Part shown: positions 43,754-55,993 of the stretch, piece by piece | How the letters are laid out: each line of letters starts with the position of its first letter | How positions within the stretch are numbered: position 1 is the first letter of the stretch | NCBI GenBank assembly: GCA_023055425.1 | Contig: JALGPY010000002.1 | Coordinates: 122,276,088-122,340,087, forward strand | Direction of reading: 5' to 3' | From: Linanthus parryae | Taxonomy: Eukaryota > Streptophyta > Magnoliopsida > Ericales > Polemoniaceae | Length of the DNA: 64,000 nt | Position numbers and translations under genes: made by a program | The notes under the pieces: model-generated | What the model was told of the DNA's origin: nothing | Databases searched by the model: none | The model's input: only the letters and a program-made list of their open reading frames with translations

Positions 43754-45070
43754 TGTAATACCCCATTTTCAGGAGGTGAAAGTTGGGTAATTTGACAAGA
43801 GATTCTAAATATGAGCTTCTGGAAATAGTTGGGTTGGTTTTATAAATTACACATGACGTTTTGTTTTTCTCTAGTTATAATTTCAGATTATTTGTCTAAG
43901 AACGTTTTTATTCTCATTTTTTCCTTACTTCTACCAACAAAAACTAGCCTAGATAATATACCTAAATAATACCCCCAGTCTTCCATAAAATTCTATATAT
44001 AATACTACAATAACATTTTACAATTTTTACCTACCAGTGGGTACACTTAAAATACACAACAACTCCACTCTCCAAGTGGTGAACCACAACACCTTTTTAA
44101 TTCCACTATGGATACACCCAATGAACCTTAAAAATTTTATCATCACCTTCCTCCTTCTCGTATACGGAAGTGTAACAACCCGAGCGAATTACATTCCCAG
44201 CAACATCTTTATCCGTACCACCAGAAAAAATGCTTAAGCCTTGAAGATGCCAGTAGTAATCCACTAGAATTACTATAAACCACACATATAATCCACAATA
44301 TCTCCATGTGGGACGGGATATTACAATCTCCCACAATATCTTCACGTCCTCGTCGAGTGTGCCCAATCACATATCCCCTTGACTGGCGACGCATTGCTAC
44401 AAACCCCTTGCAGGACCAGGGTCAGCTCTAATACCACATGTAACAAACCGAGCGGATTACTATCCCAGCAACTTCTTTATCTGTACCATCGGATAAAAAT
44501 GCTTAAGCCTTGAAGGTGCTAGTAGTAATCCACTAGATTTACTTAAAACACACATATAATCCACAATATCTCGATGTATGACGGGAGGTTACAGGAAGTC
44601 CATCTTCCTCATTACATTTCCTCAAGCTTCACCAACACAATTTTCCCTTTACTTGATCCCCAATCTCTATTCCATACTTAAACATTTCCTTCTTCTACTC
44701 CAATATTTCCCTCATCAGAAGTTCACTCACCCAACACCAACAAAGAAAAACAACCACCATTACCATTATCCCCTCCACCAATGGAAACCAACCACCATCT
44801 CTAACACCCATCCCAACTCACCTTTCTCTCTATCCCCCCTCTCTGTCCTGCGGCGACAACCATAGTAGTGGCTCCACCTCTGCCAAATAGGTCTCCACTA
44901 GCAGACCTGAAGCAGCCCGGTAGCCGGATGGGACCCCAGCTAGCCTCCTAGCTTCCTGATTCGTGACTCAATGACTCCCTCTCATCCGCCTCTATCTCAT
45001 TGTAGCAGCTCCAACCAAGCCAAGTCACCTAAGCTCCATAATTTCCAGCAACAACTTGACCCTACAACAC
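43754..45070 (+). repeat. Chromovirus-type 3' LTR start, carrying a TRIM
   Basis: Begins tgtaataccccattttcagg after the polypurine tract. Right end not found; sequence to about 45070 is C-rich transcribed-LTR-like. The TRIM at 44171-44593 is inserted in it. Confidence 0.6.
44171..44593 (-). mobile_element. TRIM (terminal-repeat retrotransposon in miniature), 423 bp
   Basis: Two 155-bp direct repeats, 44171-44325 and 44439-44593, each bounded by TG...CA, flank a 113-bp interior. On the minus strand the interior starts two bases after the LTR with tggtattagagc (44436-44425), a tRNA-Met primer-binding site with one change, and ends with a purine tract gatattgtgggagat before the 3' LTR. Perfect 5-bp target duplication ggaag at 44166-44170 and 44594-44598. 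No coding capacity. All TRIM criteria are met. No 5S rRNA-like segment is evident, so it is not obviously Cassandra. Confidence 0.92.
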
Positions 45071-45282
45071 CGTTTCATATACACACCATCTGATATTCAA
45101 ATTTGATCCTTTTTGGTACAAATTGCATTATAGGACAAATGAAACTAAACCTATATGCAGTTTGACACTTCTGCACTAAACCTCTAGCATTTTCAATTTC
45201 ATAGGAAACCCCCTTGCATTTTCATTTTGAGACAAATAGCCTCCAATTGTTAAGGGAGTTAGAATACAGAAGAAATATTTAT

Positions 45283-45621
45283 TGTAATACCCATGACCCA
45301 TTTTACATAATCTATTTTGTATGGTTTTCGATGGGTAGGCCGAAATTCATGATTTAGTTTGATGAAAAATTGAAGAAGATGGTGTATATGAAAAACAAAT
45401 TGGATATTTAGAGAGAACTCGGGGGTTATATTGTGACTATTTTGAAATTACTAATCGTTAGTGGGTGTGAATTGATGTACTTTCATCAAAGGATTGGGGG
45501 AATAGCTATAATATATAAACATATATTTATTAACACCATCAAATTATTGATTAATTACCCTAAAATTGTTTTCTGAAAATTGCTAATTTATAATCTAACT
45601 AAAAAAAAGAAAATAATAATA
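45283..45621 (+). repeat. Another chromovirus-type LTR start
   Basis: tgtaatacccatgaccc at 45283 resembles the starts at 43754 and 62729; A/T-rich sequence follows up to the NA-2 insertion. It probably resumes at 47576-47891, which holds no gene. Confidence 0.45.
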
Positions 45622-47575
45622 TTTTTTTTTTTGGGTGAAATGTTAATTTTGGATTAACGGGAAGAAGATGATTACAGGTTTACAAGGGGCATTCCCCAGA
45701 TAAAGCTATGGCATAAAGCCGCGACAACACTAATCAACAACTATATACACTGTTACCTACCACTAAGGAATATACAATTTTTTTTAGATAACAGTGACAT
45801 AACAAGACAAACCAACACAATCCTAACTCAGCTAAAATAATATTACAATTAATGTGGATGAGAAAGGAAGGGGCAAAGGCCAGAGATGAGTCAACATCAC
45901 TGCCAAAAGCCAAACCCACATGGGTGATGGAAAAGACCTTCTGACCGACGTGAGGGATCAAAATTTAATTCAGCAATATACTAATCTCACACCAGTCACA
46001 CCACTGGATGGTGATGAATGTGCCACGTAGCACTTATCACCGCCATTGAATTCATCAACCAGAACCGTCGGAGAAGACCGCAGCTGGGGTTGTCGGAGTT
46101 TCTACAAGCGGAAGCGCTGAAGCCTATCTCTTCGACCACCTAATCTCAATGACCAGTCTCCCAATACAAACCTCCACCTAAAGATAGAGACCAATCATCA
46201 ATTTCGACTGGTGGATAGTCATCAGGTGCTACTTCTGTGATTTGCTCCTCAACCCGAACAGAGGATCTCCGTCGATAAACCCACCGTAGACCCACTTTTC
46301 CGACGAAACCAACGCCTTCTCAACTGTAAAAGAGTCCCAATCTCCCTCGCTTCGACCCAGACCGGAATATATCTGATTCCCCATACAAACCACACACCTA
46401 AAGATGGAATCATCAATCTCAAGTCACGCTGGTGGAGGTAGTCGAGGCATCTCTCCGATGATTTGTGCAATCAGTACCGCCTTCTACAGTGGTTCGACGG
46501 CGTCCCAGGGCAAGTCGAAGCGCCCAGAACCACATGAGTTGAACTGTTAATCAGATCCCCTTTGGAGAGACACGATTAACAGAGCTGAACCCCAACACAA
46601 AAACCAGATCCACACCACCAGACTAACCTCTGTATCACCGGTGCTAACAGTGCCATCATCGACCGGAGAGAAATTAGCTTTGACTCTCGCTTTGACCATC
46701 GGAACAGTAGCCAGCGATTCCCCATACAAAGCACCAACAAAAGATCGGAATCAGACTACCGTCGAGCTGGTGGAGAGACCCAGCCAAAAATTCCGGCGAG
46801 TAGCACCATTAAAGCCGACAGAAACAGGGAAGTCCGGCTTGCCCAGGCCGAGGCCCTCTGGTAAAACGCAATCCCAACTGGTGGGGTACCTCCGCCGCCT
46901 CGCTTCGACCGGCAGACCAGTATGAACCGGTCTTTCTTCGGTGGAGAAGCGTCGGTACCATCCTCCGGCGAGAAACCCATCAACAACCGGACCAGAGAAC
47001 CTTGATTGGACGCAATAATCAGACCTGAATGGTGAACCTGAGACCCTAGTGGTGTAGTACCACCGGACAACACTCGGAACAACACCACTCGAAAGTTCAG
47101 ATCCGAACTGGTGTAAAAAGAGGTAAAGGTGGAAGAACTCCACCCTTGAACGTTCGAGAATAACACCAAACAACAATAGCGAACATATAGGTGGATTCGA
47201 ATGTAGAGTGGGATTTGATCCACCAAATGACAGTAAGAGCACCGCCCAAAACTGAATCGCAACCCAAACTGGGGAAGAACCCAGAGAATCAAAAAGGGGA
47301 TCTCCAATTGGAGCAGAAGAAAAAATACACCACCAGAAAGAAACAGATCTCTAAAAGAGACTGAATCAAACTAAATTATTCATGAGGAATCACAAAAACC
47401 CATGAATAACATGAATCTGAACAAAGCCCCCCTCCCCCACTATCAAAGAAAGATCAAGAACGTGAAGAACATAGAGGGGGAGGAAAGCTAGCAAGATGAA
47501 CTGGTGAGTTTTCTAGAGAGAGGTCAGAGAGAACTCGGTTTTGCGTGTTTTCCTTCTAGTTCTAATTTTCTTTTA
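45622..47575 (-). mobile_element. NA-2: non-autonomous LINE-tail element with three internal modules
   Basis: Poly-T at 45622, terminal hairpin at 45679-45704, 5' end near 47575 by similarity to NA-1 (ctctctagaa...cctccccctc). About 1.95 kb, longer than NA-1, NA-3 and NA-4 because the module with TTCGACC and CCCCATACAAA (or CCCAATACAAA) occurs three times (about 46128-46200, 46347-46440, 46681-46770). No RT or endonuclease. Target duplication not identified. Confidence 0.72.
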
Positions 47576-47891
47576 AAAAGGGTGTTTTCGGTTAAATCAC
47601 AATCAGATAAGCTATAGATGATTTCTTATGTATTTAAAAATGAAATTTTCCCTAAAAAAATGAAATTTGTTTTAGTGTGATAAATTGGGTTCTCTAGAGT
47701 ATAAAATTTAAAATAAGCGTAGAATTGGTAATATTTTACTCAAATGATAAAGAAATAAACCAAACACTTTCTTTATTAAATTGAACTTGAAGTTGGAGCA
47801 GAAATAAATAGTATTTTGTGAAATACCAAATAAGGATGAAATTGGGTTATGAATGAACTATTAAGTATTGCGAATGAAATTATTAGGTTAT
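47576..47891. other. Intervening A/T-rich sequence
   Basis: No gene. Probably the continuation of the LTR interrupted by NA-2. Confidence 0.4.
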
Positions 47892-48518
47892 TGTAGACAG
47901 TCAAAAGTGAAACCTTGGTCCAATGCCACGTGGATCCATTAGCAGCCTACAAGTGTCCTCACCTCTGTGCTCCATAAGCATTGGATCATGCCACATCGCT
48001 CCTAGAGGGGCCATGAGACTGGGTCCCTCGCACCTATTACCTCGCACGGAGCCATTGGTTAAAGTGGCTTGGAGGCTGTAATAAGGCCCGTCGTATGTGG
48101 GTTCCCTTAGATGCGATCACGCGACTCGTTCTGCAGACCTCTCTATACTATGTTTGGTGTCATGCATGACTATCCTCGAGGGATTTAGGTCACGCCGCCA
48201 TCATAATGGGTCGTGGGCCTTCCGTACACCACATGTCTCGCAATTGTTTCCCTAGCCATACTAGTATAAATAGGACAGTCCTTTCTGCCACTACGTAGGT
48301 TATTCCCTACATTGATTATTATGTACTAAATAGTGGAATTGCTGCCAACAAGTTGTTTCTCTCCTTCAACAGTACAATACTGCTTATTTCAACCCCTTCC
48401 TCTATCTCTCTTTGGCCTCCGATTCATCTAAGTACATGATCTAAGATTATTAAATATCATTTTCTATAATCCGAACACTATCTGTTAGTATACAACCCTC
48501 TACATTTCCTTGTAAACA
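47892..48518 (+). repeat. Tat-like LTR (627 bp)
   Basis: tgtagacagtc at the start and tgtaaaca at the end; TATA box tataaata near 48264, followed by pyrimidine-rich transcript start. Directly followed by ttttggtgaacccggcg, a primer-binding-site-like string whose tRNA I cannot name. Only one LTR is in the window. Confidence 0.65.
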
Positions 48519-48581
48519 TTTTGGTGAACCCGGCGTGAAATCTAACCAATCACATAACAAAAAAAATGCAATCCGGATTTC

Positions 48582-48893
48582 ATGGCTTGCGGTAATATCC
48601 ATCCCGATGAAACCTCCTATGCAGATCCTTTCCGGCTCCCCACAGGCAAAGGGTCAAAACACCGAGATACTCAGGCCTCCCTCTTGGAAGCTTTTCAAAT
48701 CCTAAACAACAATTTGCATAATCAAGTTTCTCAAATGAAACAATCCATGGACGAGGCTATGCTATTAAACATCCAAAGGCACGACCAGCTCGCCCGCGAA
48801 ATCTCGACCATACACAATGCCATAGGGCTTCCTGCCTCAGGCACAACTCTCCCTCTGCCACCTCTACACCCAAGGGTCGGCACGTCCTCTTGA
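48582..48893 (+). CDS. Short ORF after the Tat-like primer-binding site, possible gag start
   Basis: 103 codons: MACGNIHPDETSYADPFRLP, then LLEAFQILNNNLHNQVSQMK and a helical, coiled-coil-like run (DEAMLLNIQRHDQLAREIST) and a proline-rich end. Placement 60 bp after the LTR fits the N-terminus of a gag. No gag core domain follows, so it may be a remnant. Confidence 0.4.
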   Translation: MACGNIHPDETSYADPFRLPTGKGSKHRDTQASLLEAFQILNNNLHNQVSQMKQSMDEAMLLNIQRHDQLAREISTIHNAIGLPASGTTLPLPPLHPRVGTSS

Positions 48894-48935
48894 AATATCC
48901 CTAGAAACTCAAGGCTAACAAAATCCAGTCAGAAT

Positions 48936-50864
48936 GTAACACCCCAAATTTATGGGATGCCCTCCGCTCAAGGTAGTGAACTCCATTGGGAAAGAAGTGA
49001 GACCTCGATTCCAAGGCTTATAGTGACTCGCGACATTCCAACAATAAAAGTGTATTTAAACTTAAATGATAGTCGTAGTGTACAAGAAAATTAAACTTTC
49101 AAGGAGTTCAAGGGAAACTCAAATGGTTAAGTATACAATTTTATGGCTACTACGAAAAGTCTACGTTCTACCAGCAATTGTTTCGATGAGTTGTCCCAAT
49201 CCCCAACTATAAACATGTCGTTTTAAATAGGCAAAGACGACACTGTAAAATGTAATCAATAAAATTTGAGTAAGATACATATTACATCATGCAAAAAGAA
49301 TATTGGGCACGGTAGATATAAGTTGGAAAGATGAAATAATAAACAGTATATAAGTAAACAATAACGTTCTTTACAAATTGTTAATTTGGCTGAGGCGTAT
49401 ACATGAGTCACCAGTATGATTGATGTAGACAGGGGGATCACAATTAAATAATAAAGGGTGCATTCTAGGGTCTATTAAATCATATTTTTCCCGAGCGTCA
49501 ACAACGAGAGAGAAACCTTTTCTCCGTGTTTGGTATTATGGACAACCTTTCCCGCTCTAAACATAGATAAAGGGCCTTAAGTGCCGACACTTGTAGACTG
49601 CACTGAGCCTCACAAGAATAAGTAGCTCTCTATAGATTTCACGATAAAACCACGTGACCACAGTACCTCCTAATATATTGGCCAACCGCGGGGGTGGTCC
49701 TCTATCAGGTTATGTCCAAAGTAACACGAGGCACTAATAGCGCCTCTGGCCGGAGCAAACAACCCCGTATATCGCCCAATTCAATTATAGGTATCTTATT
49801 TCTTGGTCAATCCGACAGTATCACATTTGAGTTTAAAATAGTAATTTTGATGATATTATCAAAGTTTTCTCAACAATAGGGTTTTCAAGTTTCAAAAGTG
49901 GAGTACAGTAATCAGTTAGAAGATAGGATGCAGACATATAGCACATTTTGATGAGGAAAGGGTGTACATATGCACTTACTTGAATTCGCATAGAACACTG
50001 CACACATAGAAGTAATGCCTAGTAATCGTTGTCGACGTAGTGATATTCCACGAACAGGGTGTCTACACATATGCAGGAAGAGCTAAATTAATAAATACAC
50101 TTCTAACAAATTAAAATGCAACATGACCCTAAATGGTGGCACCCCCACGCAACCCCATGCCTATAGTCTAACACGCTATGTCAGGACTCGAGGTACATTT
50201 TAGAATGATTAACAGTTTGAGGATAATGCACTAAGTGTAAGAGAGAGGAGTTTGATCAAGGTCACCCAAATTTTCAATTGAACAGGAGGGTACTACTATC
50301 CAAAATTTATTTTTGAAAGATTTTCTTTTCACTTATAAGTTTGACTAATGAAGATCCCTCACTTGTTTGCGAAGAAAGTTACGCGATGTTTCTCGTGAAA
50401 TCATTTTTCTTGATGTTTCCGTTGAATTAAAATTCTTTCAAAACGCAATATATCAATTTAACACAGCAAATACAAATCTAAAATTTCGTCTTATTTTGAA
50501 GTTTTTTTTTATTTCTTTGTACTTCCTTTCGAAAAAATCCATTTTGTATTGAAACCAAGAACTGCTAGTTTGTTCCCTAAAAAAGAACTACTGGTTTTAA
50601 CATGGTTCCTATCTAATTAAATGAAATGAGAATACTCCTCCTTTGATACTGCTACTACAAATCGGACATGAACAGAGAGATTGCTGCACTCCCAATACCC
50701 ACATACTCACACATACGCATATGCCCTTAATCAAACACGCATATTCTACTTACATACAAACTACCCATGTATATGCGTATTTACATATATATATATACAT
50801 GAAAATGAACTCTAACAGTAACGATACAAGGAACACATGTGTTTCATATGATAAATAAGTTCAG
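48936..50864. other. Unassigned repeat-like sequence
   Basis: Starts tgtaacaccccaaattta, which looks like another LTR start, but the other end is not found. No frames with recognisable homology. A short (TA)n lies near 50785. Confidence 0.4.
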
Positions 50865-50871
50865 AGAATCC

Positions 50872-53838
50872 GACATGGCCCCTCCGCTTCTCTGTTTTTG
50901 GAGCAACTCTTTCATCTGATCACTCCCCCATTTTTGTTTCTTTTGGTGATCAACTACCTAAGAATGCAAAACCTTTCAAGTTTCTTGATATGTGGACTAA
51001 ACACCCTCAGTTTGAACAATTGATTGCAGATGAATGGGGGGGGAGGGGTAGAAGTTCCTAGTTTCCATATGTTTAGATTGCACAAAAGACTCAAGAATCT
51101 CAAAGGGCCTTTGAGGAAGTTCAACTTCAAACACTTTAGCAACATTAGTGACAGGGTGGTGCAAAGTATTGAGGATCTAGAAGCTTGCCAATTTGATATT
51201 GATCAGGATCCTCAAAATCAAGAGTTGAAAGCTGTTGAGAAACTTCTACTGGCTGAACACAGAAGAGTGAGTAGTGCTGAAGAAGAACTTAAGAGACAGA
51301 AAGTTAGAGCCAATTGGCTCAAGTTGGGTGACAGAAACTCAGAATACTTCCACAGATGCTTGAAAACAAATCAGGCAAAGAACATGATTGCATGCATACA
51401 GTTGGATGATGGTAAAAGAACTCATGATCCTATTCTCATTCAAAAAGCTTTTGTGTCTTATTTTAGTGGCCTTCTTGGTACTAAGCATGCTGATCAGTAT
51501 GGGGGTATTGATTATGTTAGACCTTTTATCAGGAACCAACTGAATGATGCTAAGAAAAGTGCAATGTGCTAAGACTTTTCTGTTGAGGAAATTGAAAAAG
51601 CTTTTTTGAGTATGCCCTCTAACAAAGCTCCTGGCCCAGATGGCTACTCAAATAGCTTCTTCAAGGCTGCTTGGACCTTTATCAAGCAAGAAGTGTGTGA
51701 TGCTATTCAGGAATTTTTTGCAACTTGACAAATGCTTAGGGACTTCAGGCCACTTGCATTGCATTGATTCCCAAGATTGACTGCCCCAGATCTGTTAGGG
51801 ACTTCAGGCCTATTGCATTGCGCAATACCATCTACAAACGCATCTCCAAACTCATTTCAGACAGAATTAAAGCTTCACTTCCATTCCTTATCCATGGATC
51901 ACAGTCTGCATTTGTTAAAGGCAGGTACATTTCTGATAACATATTCCTTGCTCATGAATTGCTCAGAAACTACCATATTGATTGCAAGACCTCTCAGCCT
52001 AGATGTGCTTTAAAAGTTGACTTGATGAAAGACTATGATTGTGTGAGATGGGATTTCTTGCTTGATATCTTGAAACTCATGAACTTCCCGGTTAGAATGA
52101 TTAATTGGATCACTGCTTGTATCTCTTTTGTTTCATATACTGTCTGTATTAATGGGGTGCATAAGGGTTTCTTTGAAGGAGCAAAGGGTCTTAGACAGGG
52201 AGACCCAGTCTCTCCCTATTTGTTTGTTATTGTGATGGAAGCACCAGCTGGATGTCTTGCTGTAGCAACCTCTGATCCTAGTTTCAAATTTCACTGGAGG
52301 TGCTTTGAAAACAAAGTTACCCATCTCTGTTTTTGCTGATGACCTACTGGTATTCTCTTATGGGTCTTTGAATGCTGTTGTACCCATTAAGAAGGCATTG
52401 GACACATTCTCCTCTCTATCTGGATTGACACCTAAATTAGATAAAAGTAATATCTACTTCTCTAATGTTGATGTGAATATCCAGGTTCAGATTAGAGACT
52501 TGTTTGGTTTTGCTGTTGGAAAGCTCCCAGTTAGGTATTTGGGGGTGCCCCTAATTACCTCCAAATTGAAGGCATCTGATTGTACGGAGTTGGTTGATAG
52601 AATTACAAACAGAACTACTTCTTGGCCTTCAAAATATCTATCTTTTGCTGGAAGATTGCAACTAATTAAATCCGTGCTATTTGCAATACAAATGTATTGG
52701 TCTTCTATTTTTCTTCTTCCAGCTAGAGTTCACAAGAACATTGAGCAATTGATGAGGAAATTTCTTTGGACGGGTGCTGAAATGAGAAGTTCTGGTGCTA
52801 AGATTGCTTGGCATGATGTTTGTTTACCACTTGAGGAAGGAGGACTTGGAATCAAGAGATCTAAAGAGTGGAACAAAGCTGCATTAACTCAGAACATTTG
52901 GAAATTACTATCTGTTAGCTCTGATGCTCTGTGGTGCAGATGGGCACACTCTCACCTACTGAAAGGTAAATGTTTCTGGAAGATCAAATGTCTTAATGTG
53001 GCCTCTTGGTTTTGGAGAAAGTCTCTTGGACTGAGAGATGAAATAAAAAAAACATTTGTTCTGGAAAATTGGTAATGGGTCTATGGTGTTTTTGTGGTGG
53101 GACTTCTGGCTCCCCCAAGGAAGAATTATGGATCTTTATCCTGAAAGATTGATCTACGATGCTGTTATCCCAAGATTGGCCAAGGTGAGCTCACTAATTG
53201 TGAACAATACCTTTTTTTAGCCAAGTGACTATCAAATTGACATCAAACATTTGAAGAAGCTTTCCCACAACTTGAGATTCAATTCTGCTGAGTGTGATGT
53301 ACTGTTATGGTTGGATGGGTCACTCTCTGAATTCTCAACATCAAAGGCCTGGAATTCTTTGAGAACTAAGGCACAGAGTGTGGAATGGCATCATCTTTGT
53401 TGGTATGCTGGAAATGTGCCAAGGTTTAGCTTTTTCATTTGGCTTGCAATTCAATGTAAGCTTTCAACAAGAGATAGGCTTATTGCTTGGGGGGTTACTA
53501 GCTCTGCCACTTGCTTACTTTGCAAAGCTGCTGCAGAAGATCATTCTCATATGTTCTTCTCTTGTAAATTTTTGAGTAATGTTCCCCTTCATTTTGAGAA
53601 GCTCTTTAATTTTTCTGTTCCCAAAATTGCTTGGCCACACATTGTTCAAGATCTTTCATTGAGATGGAAAGCCCCTAGCAAGAAGAACTTTGTGAACAAG
53701 AGAACTATCACAGCAGTGGTGTACTATTGTTGGAGAGAGAGAAACTCAAGATTTCACACCAAGGTGTGCCTCCCAGAAGCTGCACTGATCAGGCATATCA
53801 CATCTGTTGTTTCTGAACAAGGCTTTGATGTACACTAG
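50872..53838 (+). pseudogene. LINE-6 ORF2, several stops and frameshifts
   Basis: Opens in endonuclease (FGATLSSDHSPIFVSFGDQL, SDH intact), KRQKVRANWLKLGDRNSEYF, stop at 51570, SNKAPGPDGYSNSFFKAAWT, stop near 51726, IPKIDCPRSVRDFRPIALRN, QSAFVKGRYISDNIFLAHEL, GLRQGDPVSPYLFVIVMEAP, a frameshift at the catalytic block (near 52331) then FADDLLVFSYGS, RYLGVPLITSKLKASDCTEL, frameshift near 53060, a stop near 53218, zf-RVT-like CLLCKAAAEDHSHMFFSCKF, end VVSEQGFDVH. Lineage B by its FDVH terminus and sequence. Confidence 0.9.
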
Positions 53839-54222
53839 CTTGTTGTAATGTTGCCTGGGGAAAATACCCCTACCATTACTTGTCTGAATGTATGCAATGG
53901 TTGTTAAGTTTTTTAGATAGCTACTGGACTTGTTGTTAGAACTTGATGTTCTCTGTTTACTCTTATTTTTTTGGGTAAACTGTTAATTTTGGATTAATGG
54001 GGAAGAAATTACTACATGTTTACAAGGGGCATTCCCCAGGTAAAGCTATGACGAAAGCCGAGATTACACGCTAGTAGAAACTAGCGCAACCACTGTTACC
54101 TACTCTAAGGATTTTTACATTGTTGTTGTAGATAACTGTGAAACCCAAACACAAGCCTTCATAACCTACCCTACTAAAATATACAACTAAGAGCAGAGGG
54201 AAGGAAAAAGGAAAAAGGAACA

Positions 54223-55993
54223 CAAGCCCTCATTCCCCTCATTTCAGGTTTCACCCCAAATGCCAAAGACATGCTATAACTCATTTGAGCTTTGCAGATG
54301 ACCTTTTGGTTTTTGGCTTTGGTACTATACAATCTATTTCCCCATTGAAGAATGCTCTTGATGCCTTCACTTCATTATCTGGGTTGTCACCTAATTTTCA
54401 GAAGAGTGACATCTTCTTTTGCAATGTGGATGATAGAACCGAGACTGAAATTCTGAATTTGTTTGGTTTTGTTGAAGGTCTTCGCCCAGTAAGGTACTTA
54501 GGTGTGCCTTTGATTACTTCAAAACTAAAAGCATCAGATTGCTAAATCCTTATTGACAGAATGGTTAAAAGGGTTACTAGCTGGACATCAAAGTACCTAT
54601 CCTTTGCTGGTAGATTGCAACTTGTCAATACTGTTCTCTTTGCTATCCAAATCTATTTGGCTACTATTTTCACTCTACCTGCTAGTGTGCTGAAAATTAT
54701 TGACCAGGTTATGAGAAGCTTCTTGTGGACAGGGTCAGAATTGAAAGACTACAGGTTCAAAAGTGGCATGGGAAGTGGTCTGTTTACCTAAGAAAGAAGG
54801 AGGGTTAGGCATAAAGAAATCCAAGGAATGGAACAAAGCAGCAATGACCACGAACATTTGGAATCTTATTTCATTCAGATCTTCTTCACTCTGGTGCAGA
54901 TGGGCTCATTCATTCTTGTTGAGAGGAAGGAGTTTCTGGAAATGTGCATATCCTACAAATGCCTCTTGGTTTTGGAGGAAGGAAATTGGGTTGAAGAATG
55001 AATTGAGGAAGTTCTGTTTCTGTTCTGTTGGGAATGGCAGCTTGATTTTATTATGGTGGGATTATTGGCTCCCCCAAGGCCTAATTCTTTCTATCTATCC
55101 AGATAGGTTGATATATGATGCAGCTATTCACAGGTTGGCAAAGGTACAACTATTAATCCAGAACTCATCTTTCACTCTGCCTAGTAACCATCACATTGAC
55201 ATTAAAACTCTTGAGAAGTGGTCTAGAACTCTAAGCCTTGAAACAGATGGTGTTGATAAACTGAGATGGCTTGATGGAAACCTGAAGGATTTCTCAATTG
55301 CTGTTGCTTGGCAATCTTTTAGACACAAAGAAGCAGGAGTTAAATGGGCTCATCTTTGTTGGTATCCCAACCACATTCCTAGATTTAGCTTCTTCTTCTG
55401 GCTTACTATCAAATGCAAGCTCTCCACTGCTGACAGATTGGTGGCATGGGGAGTGTCTAAAACTCCCATGTGTTTGCTGTGTAAGAAGTTTGATGAGAGC
55501 CACGATCATTTATTCTTCTCATGTCCTTATTCAGAGCAGGTCTTGTGTTCTTTGGAGGTCCAGTTCTCTTTTCAGTTGCAGAGATTACCATGGCTTCAGA
55601 TGATTAGTGAGTTGGAGTTGGATTGGAGTGGCACCTCAAGTAGATTATGCATGTTGAAGAGATGCATTACTGCTCTGGTCTACTACTTATGGCAAGAAAG
55701 GAATTCCAGGTTCCATAGTCACAAAGAGAAACCAGCTTCAGCAGTTGTAAAACTGATTTCTGTGTCTATGTCTAATGGGGTGTTTGATGTTCACTAAAGT
55801 CGTGTAAAATTGTCTCTTAGTGTCTTGTGTGATTAGCATATCACTTTTTTATAGTTCTACTTGTACTCTACATGTAGACCTGATCTAAACTTGCTTGTGA
55901 TTGTCTGTAATCACTTGCAGCTCCTGGGGTATGCCCCTTGTACTTATGTACTGATTGTTCTCCCTTTTATCCAAATACTCACATGTTAACTAA
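54223..55993 (+). mobile_element. LINE-7: 5'-truncated lineage-B LINE inside NA-3
   Basis: 11-bp target duplication aaaaaggaaca at 54212-54222 and 55994-56004. A 3' box (ctggggtatgcccc) lies near 55922-55945, with a weak outer stem. It truncates NA-3 between its 3' tail and its modules. Confidence 0.85.
54225..55797 (+). pseudogene. LINE-7 ORF2 fragment (RT second half to C-terminus)
   Basis: Begins SPHFRFHPKCQRHAITHL just before the catalytic FADDLLVFGFG. RYLGVPLITSKLKASDC is followed by a stop (54543-54545), YLSFAGRLQLVNTVLFAIQI, a frameshift near 54760, EGGLGIKKSKEWNKAAMTTN, then open to the end: zf-RVT-like CLLCKKFDESHDHLFFSCPY and SNGVFDVH. Lacks endonuclease and most RT palm. Confidence 0.9.

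Noticed and set aside
44171..44593. Cassandra TRIM with an embedded 5S rRNA promoter
   Set aside because: The LTR does not show the 5S internal control region; only a short taagc string is shared.
46751..47307. Two minus-strand frames of 163 and 183 codons in NA-2
   Set aside because: Overlapping frames in different phases of a GC-richer noncoding element, no family resemblance, and not conserved in NA-1, NA-3 or NA-4.
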